Below, in pieces: positions 9,678 to 18,416 of a DNA stretch of 23,982 nucleotides (positions within the stretch are counted from its first letter, which is position 1; each line of letters starts with the position of its first letter). The translations under genes were made by a program, and so were the position numbers. The notes beneath the pieces were generated by a model that was given only the letters and a program-made list of their open reading frames with translations, made no database searches and was not told where the DNA came from. Where the stretch lies: the NCBI GenBank assembly GCA_015680685.1, contig MNCI01025089.1, positions 1,266,665 through 1,290,646 of the forward strand, given 5' to 3'. The stretch is from Gnetum montanum (lineage: Eukaryota; Streptophyta; Gnetopsida; Gnetales; Gnetaceae).

Positions 9678-10680
9678 CTAGACCAGAAAATAATTTTTTG
9701 GAGGATTCAAATATGTTTCCTTTCTTATTTTAGTTCTTGGATATCCTTGTTTAACATTTTCTTCTAGTGCATAGTTTGATAATAAGATGTCCTTCTCTAT
9801 GTTCTCTATTTGGTTCATTTTCTTAGGACAAGAGCTAATAAGTATGTTGAATATTTCCATGCATCTTTTAAATAATTTGGTACTCTTATTCTTTAGCCAC
9901 AAGGTGTATTTTGGCCTAGTGTCTATTATGTAGACATGGTTTTGCACACACACTTACTCCTCAAGTTTGTTATTGGTTATTATAGGGATCATGTTAATAC
10001 TTGGAACTTTTAGTCCATAATTACACCCTTTATCATTATAAGTAATCTATGAAATTTTCTATCCCTCCACAATGTCATGTTCATCTTGAATGTTTTGTGT
10101 TGGAGTGATGATGGTTGTTGTATTTTGCATAGGATTAAAATACATTGTTTTTGTGAGGAAGGAGATTGTACCAGATTGGCCTTGCACTAGTCTTAATGAG
10201 CTAGTAGGGCTATGATTTTTATTCATGCATGAGGAAACCATTCCAAATAAAGGACATTTCGATGAATTTTGCTTAGGATTACTAGTAAAATTTTCCTTTT
10301 GTATGTTCATAGCACAAGTGCAGTCCTTTGTTAAGATTGTGGTGTTAATTATTCTTGCATTGTTGATGGTGACATATGTTGGAGGGGAGTATGAAATTAT
10401 TTAGAATATGATGGATAATAAGAAGCATGAAATGGTGATCCTAGAGGAGATGTTATGGGTTGATGATATTCAAGAGGATATGAGTAGTGAGTTAAGGCAT
10501 GGGTAGTAGAACCCTTAGACAAAATAGGTTGTTGAACATAGTATCCATAAGGGTCTAGCTAGTAATAGAAGTATTGTTAATTTGGTGATAGCATCCCCCA
10601 TGACTATGGGCTCTCCCATTGTTGTTGATAGTAGTCTTGAGGTTGAGAAGAAGTCCTACCTGTATAGTACTATTGGTTGA
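9678..10680 (-). pseudogene. Ty3/gypsy gag, C-terminal part, degenerate
   Basis: On the minus strand, a Gln/Tyr/Pro/Ser-rich segment (about 10675-10370) includes YQQQW, YGYYVQQP and YPLEYHQPITSP. It matches the D gag segment WQQSQSW...VQHPVSP...YHPMPSTQ (15765-15920) in order. After a frame change near 10330 the frame continues (NPKQNSSKCPLFG, YFNPMQNTT) to 9678 with few stops. The last 90 codons are not alignable with the D gag end and I do not recognise them. The N-terminal gag half is missing; a copia integrase piece lies at the junction at about 10685. Confidence 0.65.
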
Positions 10681-10689
10681 AAGAGTGTT

Positions 10690-11100
10690 TGTACTTACCT
10701 TATGGATAAGGAAATCTCCTATTCATTTAATAGGATCATAACAATTATATCCACTAGTTTAGAATCATATCCAACGAAAATGCATTTCTTTCCTCTATTA
10801 TTCAACTTACTCAAAAATTACATTTGTATCTTGACATAACAATGACATCCAAATGTTCTTATGTGAGAAATGAAGGGAAGCCTTTAATGGAATAGCTCAT
10901 ATAGTGGGTTTTTTTTTTTAAATTATTGCTATTGCTGATTACTTTATTTTTAATATAAGTTATCATAGTTAGTGTCATGCTCAAATAGCCATATATGAGT
11001 TTAGTATGTTTAAGGAGACATCTCATTATGTCTTGCACCATTATGTCTTGCACCATTCTATACACTCACATCAAACTCTATACAATTCATTTAGTCTATG
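10690..11100 (-). pseudogene. Ty1/copia integrase C-terminal fragment
   Basis: On the minus strand, RCLLKHTKLIYGY and TYIKNKVISNSN are followed by LRTFGCHCYV and GKKCIFVGYDSKL. This is the standard order at the end of the copia integrase core ('NRT/ML-A-LP-WAEA', then 'FGC-YV', then 'K-FVGY'). Several stops and at least one frameshift interrupt it. It ends at about 10690, where the gypsy gag remnant begins in the same orientation. No copia RT follows, so it is truncated on both sides. Confidence 0.75.
11025..11054. repeat. 15-bp tandem duplication in copia fragment
   Basis: ATTATGTCTTGCACC occurs twice in a row (11025-11039 and 11040-11054). It duplicates five codons of the integrase remnant (MVQDI twice on the minus strand) without shifting the frame. 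Confidence 0.9.
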
Positions 11101-12780
11101 CTATAAGAACTTAGAGGGAAAATTCTAACTTTTGTTAAATGAAACTATAAGATTCTAGCTGCTAGAATGACCAAATTATGTCATAAATGCAATGAGTACC
11201 TGCATTTATATAGGCAAATATGGAGACTATGTCAACACTGATGCATTGACATATATCTAGCAACAGCAATGTTGTTGACAAATTTATTATTCATCATGAT
11301 GTATGGTTAATCATGACTAATCTATATGATTGATGAGTTATATTATCTAATTTACTAAAAATAAAAATAATCCTATTAACTATTCATGCATGTAAAAGTA
11401 AAGTTCCAAGTATAGTGAGTATTTAACCCATTAATACATCATCATGCTCTTGGATTTATGCATTACCTATTGAGCAAACTAAGCTATTTAACTATCAGAA
11501 AAACCAAGTTAACTATTGGATAAACTACATTAATAGTATTTAGTACTTGTCTTCATTCTATTGTATTAACAATACACATAAAAGTAAGTATTAAGCTAAC
11601 TAATATTAATGATGATTTAAAAATATAAATTATGTAAAAAAAATTGTAAGGAAAGTAAATTAATCTAATATAGTTTCAAAGTATTATAATATATTAAAAA
11701 TTAATCTTAATATTTATAGTAAAACATGATTACATCTAAGCTTAAACATAGCTTAAATGTAGTGTCACTCAACTATACATTCTTGTGACTTACTAATGTC
11801 CTAGTTGCCTAGAAACTCTTGAATAGATCCAAGCATGTATCTTCTTATGAGTCAAATGAGAAAGTAGGGCTATAGCCTACAAAGGTTAATTGAAAATTTG
11901 TAATATGGTGATTTTCATAGAGTCTATAAAATTACTATTTTGTTGTTGAACTCGACCTATTTGTAGTAGAATTTAAATAAAATTTGTTTTATGAATGAAT
12001 CATTTTCTATGAATGAAAAAAAAAAAGAAATTATTATTATAATAATTTCCTATAAAAAGCATATGGTCCTCTCACTATAAAAAGTAGTAGATTAATATAC
12101 TTTGAATCAACCTTTCCTTTTCTTCTTCTTCTCAATGAAGTATCATATATCAAATTTGTACTTGAGTATGGCATACTTTATTTTTATAATATTTAAATTT
12201 TTATGTTCCCATTTACTTACTTTCTTTAATGTTATTTATTTGTTTATTTTTTATTTAATGTTCTAATGTGAATAAATTTTTTGATCCTTATGCAATTTTT
12301 CCTAACAAAGATGGGACATTAGTATATAATCAAGTAGAAGTGTGTTTTTTCTTTTTTTTTTTTTGCATTGATGGAATCTATATAAAATTATGCCCATGTC
12401 CCATCATCCTATAGGGTAATTTGAATAAAGATCATTTTGTTCATCTAGTATGTATTATTATTTGATTCCTTAGTGAAGTAGGATTTTTTTTAATCTAATT
12501 TATATCTACATTATATAAAATTTTATTTGTATTCCTTGGTCTTGTGAGGTAATTTAAGTAAAAACAATTTCAAATATTTTATTATTGTACTTAATCCAAA
12601 TGATTAAACATTATTTTTGTAATCTGATTTTGAGCTTAGTGACATTTTCTTTATACCTGTAATGTCATGCCATGTATGTTTAGGATCTTAGTTTCAATGT
12701 TAAAATAATGAGATGTTAGCCTAGTGGTAATTTTATATTCATTTTACATTGCTTTCTATGCAATCATGACCTCCAAATAA
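11100..12780. other. AT-rich stretch, possible decayed copia LTR
   Basis: There is no coding sequence here beyond chance frames. It has long A/T runs. CTCACTATAAAAAGTAG (12072-12087), followed by AATCAACC and a CT-rich run (TTTCCTTTTCTTCTTCTTC, about 12112-12132), resembles the TATA box and leader of a copia 5' LTR. That would fit the plus-strand copia gag that begins at about 12790. The LTR ends and a primer-binding site could not be found. Confidence 0.35.
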
Positions 12781-12789
12781 ATATTTGTT

Positions 12790-13590
12790 GACCTCAACAT
12801 GGAACATAAATTAGATGATGATAATTAGATTATGTTTTTGAAAGAACAAGAGGTTGTGAAGACCATCATTCATGTTATGGAGAATCTTATAAAGGATTTA
12901 GATCCTTAGCATTACAAAGAGGCTAAGGTATATCAAAGTTGGCTCAAGAAGGATAATGTTGCTTGCATCACATTATTGAACAACATGAAAAATGATATCC
13001 TTTATGAATTTGAGCAATATCTAACTACACATGCTATGTTGAAAGCCCTCAAATAAAGGTTTGGTACTACATCTACTATAAGATTGAGAAGCCTGACTCT
13101 CAAATTTGATAACTATCAGAAGAATCCTAATCACACTATGAAATAACATATATAGATGATGTTGAATATGATTCAAGACTTGAAGGCTATTAAGAATACT
13201 TTCATGGATGAACAACAGGTACTAGTGGTTATTCTCTTACCCCCAAAGTTTTAGCGACATATGTAAGTAAACATGATGCACAATGAGAATATGAAAATAT
13301 TTGAGGATATTTAATATCATTTAAAACTAAAGTAGGAGTTCTTGATAATTTCTAAGACCTCTAATATGTACAAGCTAAATCTAATACACAAAAGTCAAAA
13401 GGGTCATAGAGTTAAAGGGCTTATGGCAAGACCTCTCAACAAGCATCTCTACTAAAGAAGGCTAAGAAGGATAAGAAAAAGAGAGGAAAAAGAGAAGAAA
13501 AGAAAGACAAGTTTAAGATGACATGTTTCAATTATGATAACTAAAGATACTTTGTTTGTAAATGCACTAAGCCTAAGAAGTTATGTTATT
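12790..13590 (+). pseudogene. Ty1/copia gag, degenerate
   Basis: Reading from ATG at about 12799, in one frame: QSWLKKDNVACITLL, TIRLRSLTLKFDNYQ, MIQDLKAI, FMDEQQVLVVILLPPKF, MMHNENMKIFEDI, then a Lys-rich region and a zinc knuckle at 13524-13565. This is the order of copia gag (UBN2-type) proteins, which form the particle and bind RNA. About ten in-frame stops and one frameshift near the Lys-rich tract. In the CCHC knuckle (CX2CX4HX4C) the second Cys and the His are both Tyr and a stop lies between them; each change is a transition. Not functional. Confidence 0.82.
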
Positions 13591-14270
13591 ATTTTTTACA
13601 TAAATTCCTTTGTATCATTTAGCGTTCTACCTACTAAATCTTTTCATGTATAGATTGTAGACTTAAGATTAACATATCATGTACTAAGAGATTGAATTGG
13701 CTTTATTGAGTATCATTTAAGTTTAGGAGTTAGCAAAAAGATATACATAGAAAATATCTCTAGCATAAATATACTAGACATTGGTACATATAAATTGATC
13801 ATCTAATAGGTTCACATTTTATATCTCCATTATGTCCTTTACATATCAAAAATTTGATGGAATTTATTTGTAAATACTACTTTGCTAAAATTGATTTTAG
13901 TTTCATGTTTAAAATGATTTGGTTAGGATTCATATAGAGTTAGTTTATGATGGATATGGGTCTGTTTATAGTAATTTTCTTAAGCTGGATATTGAATATT
14001 TTAACAATAAACATGGTTCTTCTTTCTTTCTTATTTTTATTAATAATAATGTTGATAATTCCATTGTATGGCATGCTAGGCTAGGCCATATTATACAAGA
14101 AGGAATGATAGGGTTAGCTAGAGGAGGCTTATTAGAACTTCTCACTAAAGTTACTCTATTAACTTGTGAGCATTGTCTAGCAAGAAAAGTAACTAGAAAA
14201 CCATTTGTAAAGCTACTAGAACTAATATAACATTACAAATAATCCATTCTGATATCTATGGACTCATGGA
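13590..14270 (+). pseudogene. Ty1/copia protease and integrase start, degenerate
   Basis: A poorly preserved protease region (LGVSKKIYIENIS, DIGTYKL, about 13720-13800) is followed by an open stretch from about 13919. That stretch has LDIEYFNN, WHARLGH, RGGLLELLTKV, CEHCLARK and KPF. WHARLGH with CEHC gives the His and Cys ligands of the pre-integrase zinc finger. The copia match stops just after HSDIYG at about 14268, where the gypsy LTR end begins. The integrase core and RT are absent in this orientation, so the copy was cut by the gypsy insertion or a deletion. Confidence 0.8.
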
Positions 14271-14426
14271 ATGTTAAGGAAAGGCATGGTGGGAAGACAA
14301 CAAACTACGGCCTAAGGCTAACTGTCTAGGTGCCACAACTAGTCCGTCTTCGGAGTTCGACCAGATCACCTGTGAAAATGCTTGTATTCATATGGTTGAG
14401 TGTAGGGGTACCTCGCCACTCAACAT
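14270..14426 (+). mobile_element. Probable 5' LTR end of gypsy element D
   Basis: This short stretch lies between the broken copia integrase and the primer-binding site. It ends CCACTCAACA, then TTGG, as expected for an LTR terminating in CA just before the primer site. It has no coding sense in continuation with copia. The upstream LTR limit is uncertain, and I see no clear match with the LTR at 21362 onward. Confidence 0.45.
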
Positions 14427-14444
14427 TGGCACCGTTGCTAGGGA
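14427..14444 (+). promoter_or_regulatory. Primer-binding site of element D
   Basis: TGGCACCGTTGCTAGGGA differs at two positions (both transitions) from TGGCGCCGTTGCCGGGGA, the primer site I recall for Athila-like plant gypsy elements, usually assigned to tRNA-Asp. It lies about 110 bp before the gag start, the right place for priming minus-strand synthesis. Confidence 0.72.
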
Positions 14445-14553
14445 CGGTGCTAGTCATCTAGATTAGTTATATCATACAAGGTCGCTGTATATGACTTAAC
14501 GATATATCTTTTAGAAAGAAATAATTATTAAAAGACACACAAATTTCACAACC

Positions 14554-16532
14554 ATGCCTCTCCTACAAGATGATAATAACGCCACACCTAGTGAGGAAGT
14601 TCATTGGAGAACCAATGAACTATATGACAATGAAGATTGGAGTACACAACCTGAAGTGGGGGTTTCTTATAAACATGAACGAAAGCGACGTCATCCCAAC
14701 ACATGAAAGCCTAACTTGCCCGATGAAAATGAACCCCCACTGGCCACTACAACCTTAACAAAAATTCAAGAGGCTATTCGAATTTCCCGTAGGCATCGTA
14801 AAGAGAGCCATCTACCTAGGCTCGATTTAAACAACTTCCATACTTTCTCAGGAGGCTATGACTTAGATCTGCATCAACATTTACAAGCCTTCTACGATGC
14901 CTGCACATGGAACAACATTGACAATGGTTGGAAAAAACTTAAGCTCTTTCCTATGACACTCGTTGACCAAGAAAAAGTATGGTATAGATCGTTAAAACCA
15001 AATTCAATACGACGTTGGTCAACAATGGTAGAAGTATTTAATGAAAAATATCAAACCTATGCAAGAGTTTTAGCCTTGAGGAAACAAATCCAAGAGTGGA
15101 AACAAGCACAACATGAACCCTTGGACATGGCCTTAGAAAGATATTACGCATTGTTAAACAATTGTCTAGGTCATGGGTTTTTTGAGGAAAGGGTAATGTA
15201 AAATATCATTGATGGGCTTCGTGATGCAACAAGAGAGACCCTAGGGATGTATGCCCAAGGTCAACTATACGAACTACGAACTCATCAAGTCCAAGAGCTT
15301 ATTAAGCAGGTAGCAAAAGAAGAAGGAGAATTGGCTAGATGGGAGAGTGTTGAAAAAAATCAACGGGACCAAAATCTCAACTTAACAAAGGTCCATGATC
15401 ATAAAAAGGAGAAATCAACGAATCTCAAGGTGGAAACATCATCTTTGCCAACAAAACAAACATTAGAATAAGTCAAGGCAAATATTAATAAGATGTTGGA
15501 ATGGACGTATCAAAAGTGTGGAGAATTTATCGATATCATTGGAGATAGAGTTTTGACAACCCAAGAAATAGGACGAAACAATAGAAAATTGGAGAGAAGG
15601 GATAAGGAAAATAAGAGCTCAACTACCAATCATACGTATGAATGTAACATATGCCTATATGATCACCCCAAGGGCCAATGCCCAATCTTGTTACATTTAC
15701 ATGAGAATTGGGGAAACACGTTACATCCAGAGTTCGTACAAAGATACTGTGTTCGATCATAGTGGCAACAATCCCAATCATGGGGGAGACCACCACTAGA
15801 CTCGAGACACCCTTCATATCATCCGAACCCAAATGCTTATCTTGTTCAACATCCTGTTTCTCCAACTGGGCCAACGCACTTTATCTTGTCACAGTACCAT
15901 TCTCCTCAATACTATCATCCCATGCCTTCAACACAACCACCACCTTGTGCACCTTATACTCCTCCTAATTTTCAACATTCTCATTCTTTCCCTCCTTCTA
16001 CATCACCACCAATTGTTCCTAAGGTGCCTGCACCACAACAACAACCCATGAACAACACTTGTGCTATACTACTAACAGTAGTGAAAAGCCTCCTCAACAT
16101 CAAAAGCGTCCTTTCTTTAAACACCCGTAAGAAGGGAAAAAAAATTCTGATGCCACTGCATCTTCCAACCCAACACAAGTCCCACACTATGGTGCACCCT
16201 TACCTTCGAACCCAATGCCTCATGTAACTTTATCACGGCCACCAACCAACACTCCAACAACCACATGGCCCAATGAACACAAGAATGGAGAGCAACAACC
16301 TAATCCTTGCATACCATCTTTTGGTCACAAACATTATAGTGGGTCAAGTCATTCCCCAGGAACTACATCACACAAATTTCCCCACTATGCTTATTATAAT
16401 CAAGTGTGTGAACCCCGATGGGATAAGTATGGACCAGTTCCTATATTTCCAACATGTAAAGATCATTACCCTTCATTTATTAATCCTTGCAATTCCCAAC
16501 CATTTAGTTATGAGGGATATCCCCCATTCTAA
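14554..16532 (+). pseudogene. Ty3/gypsy gag of element D, nearly full length
   Basis: The start is ATGCCTCTCCTACAAG at 14554, in frame with everything to about 16040. The retrotransposon gag domain (about 14770-15300) has LDLNNFHTFSG, LFPMTLVDQEKVWYRSL, RRWSTMVEVFNEKY and CLGHGFFEE, the pattern of Athila-type gag. A zinc knuckle CNICLYDHPKGQC (15643-15681, CX2CX3HX4C) follows, then a long Pro/Gln/Ser/His-rich tail. In-frame stops lie at about 14704, 15199, 15469 and 15763; TGA, TAA, TAA and TAG could come from CGA, CAA, CAA and CAG. One frameshift lies at about 16040-16070; the tail then stays open to the terminal stop. The product would form the virus-like particle. No pol follows. Confidence 0.85.
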
Positions 16533-16539
16533 ATAATAA

Positions 16540-17640
16540 GTAGGATTAATAAATATTTTTCATTTTCTTTAATTTTTCAATTTTTGTTTTCCAGTTTTTC
16601 ATTTTTCAACTTCTTGTTTTGTCTTTTTGGTATTTTTGTTTTTTTATATGTAATCTCATCTATGAATAAAACACTCATGTGGATCATTGGTTGAGGTGTG
16701 TTTTATGTTATCATGTCTTGAGTGAGCAATTATTTGGATAGTGAGCCCATTACACCCACTCATCCATTCTACAAATAAAAGGTTTTGTTTGAGGGTAGAG
16801 TGATATTCTTGAAATTCCTAAAACTTAAAATTAATTTTGTGTTCATTGTACCCAGAATGAAGAAGGATGGACCAAGAGGGAATGATTAGGGTGTGACATC
16901 AAGGGGACTTGTGGATTTTCTTTGGTGACGTCTATGGGAGTTATCATGTAACATGGTTGTACTAAGAGCCTTGTAGATCTAATGAAAAATGTGAGTAAGA
17001 GTAATCAAAAGGCACTCAAAAATCCAATGTTGTGCTAGGGGGTCCCACTGGAAAGACATGCACCCATGCCTGAAGGTTGGCGGCTTCTCTGGATTTAGTA
17101 TTCAAAAAAAGAAAAAAAAGAGAAAAAAAATGAAAAACAAAGTGCCACGAAACAAAACTCACTCCTCCCTTGAACAAAACGCCAAGTGATCGTACGCCTT
17201 GTTGTTTTGGTACTCTCATAGTTGCTCATCATGGGATGAAACAATGCAATGTCACTGATTAGAAGGATGGACTTGATCCTAATCTTGGAACAACGGGTTA
17301 ATGACACTTTAATTATGCTTTTCATGTAGGATTCACTGTGCCCTGGGTCAGTTACCTCATGTTCCAATCTCTGCGATCCCTTCTATACTTCGTCTCATCT
17401 CACTGTTCATGTAATTATTGCTCGTGTCTTGTGTAGCGTAGAATTCTCATCTCATTCTGGTTATATTTACATGTGTGTGTTTTGTGGAATTAGTGCAGAT
17501 TACCTTTAACCCTTCTAGTGCCCACAGACACTTTAAGCATGGTTAGACAAGGGAATTATAGGTTGAAACCTACTTTGGGGAGGACCCACTTATGTAATTT
17601 TTTAACAATTTTCTTTCCCTACTATTACCCCTATGAATTT
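16540..17640 (+). repeat. Non-coding block S3 (after D gag)
   Basis: No credible gene here. It starts with a T-rich stretch and carries GGGTGTGACATCAAGGGGA (about 16889-16907), GAAAGACATGCACCCATGCC (about 17051), an A-rich run after ATTCAAAAA (17100-17150), GCAATGTCACTGATTAGAAG (about 17247-17266), GTTACCTCATGTTCCAATCT (about 17351-17370) and TTTGGGGAGGACCCAC (about 17574-17589). Anchors near the start match both S1 and S2. Those at about 17051 and 17351 match S1; the last matches S2. So the block has the features of the spacer that comes before pol and of the one that comes after it. Confidence 0.6.
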
Positions 17641-17856
17641 TAATGTTCCTATGTGCCATCACATGAATTTTTTTTCTTACCACCCAAGGTTTTATTGATA
17701 AAATCCACACCATCATCATCAATCGTGCCTTCCAAACCATCTAATTACCTTAGAGGCCCTTCAACATATGTCATATGTTCTAATTTTAGCCTTTGATTTC
17801 AGAAAAAATATTTAAACATCAGGTTTTTCCCTCAAACTTATATATCATTAAGACGT
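17640..17856. other. Unassigned AT-rich stretch before element B promoter
   Basis: I see no coding sequence, repeat or recognisable motif here. It joins S3 to the element B promoter region. Confidence 0.5.
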
Positions 17857-17945
17857 GATATCGCATACATGATATCGCGTCCAACGCGATATCGCATACA
17901 CGATGTATCGTACGCAATATCGTGTCCCTAAAACCCTATAAATAG
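17857..17945 (+). promoter_or_regulatory. Upstream promoter-like region of element B
   Basis: GATATCGCATAC (17857-17868), GATATCGCGT (17871-17880), GCGATATCGCATAC (17886-17899) and TACGCAATATCG (17911-17922) stand just upstream of a TATA box (CTATAAATAG, 17936-17945). The same words occur upstream of the TATA box in the element's 3' LTR (21388-21455). A palindromic core (GATATC, GCGATATCGC) could bind dimeric factors, but none can be named. It is either a diverged LTR U3 or an internal promoter. Confidence 0.6.
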
Positions 17946-18020
17946 GCAACCCCCCACAACACTTCACATCATTTCTTGCCATTCACGTGGGGGAGTTTTT
18001 CAAATTTTTCTCTACGACTT

Positions 18021-18416
18021 GTGAGTGTGATATCCTTGCTTTTCTCACTATATTTCGCTCACTGGTACTCTGATTTTACTTCCGTTTGAACCTACTTGAA
18101 CCCAGACTATTTAGCTTAGTCATGGAGGAGGGACACTTGCCAAAATGTGCCTAACATTTTTGAAATTTATCATCGCCCAAAGGACATCAGCTAGGGTAAT
18201 TAACTATAACACTTAGAATAATTATGCCTAAACATCATTTAATCCCTAGGTATACCGGGAAACTAAAATGGAAACCACCTAAGTCACAGGACTCATTATT
18301 ACAAACTTTTGGGCATTATCACACGTGATAACATAAGATCATTAATTAAGGCAAGTAGTAAGGTATAACTTAACTTCAAAAACAACCTTACTAACGCTTG
18401 GCCCGTGTGATTATAG
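18021..18416 (+). other. Putative intron in element B leader
   Basis: GTGAGTGTG at 18021 is a reasonable donor, and CGTGTGATTATAG ends at 18416 immediately before ATGGCC. There is no coding signal between them. Element A has the same arrangement at 3605-3828. It is inferred from motifs and from conservation of the acceptor position. Confidence 0.4.

Noticed and set aside
12030-12050. Near-palindrome of AAT/ATT repeats
   Set aside because: Imperfect in the centre and of low complexity; expected in such AT-rich sequence.
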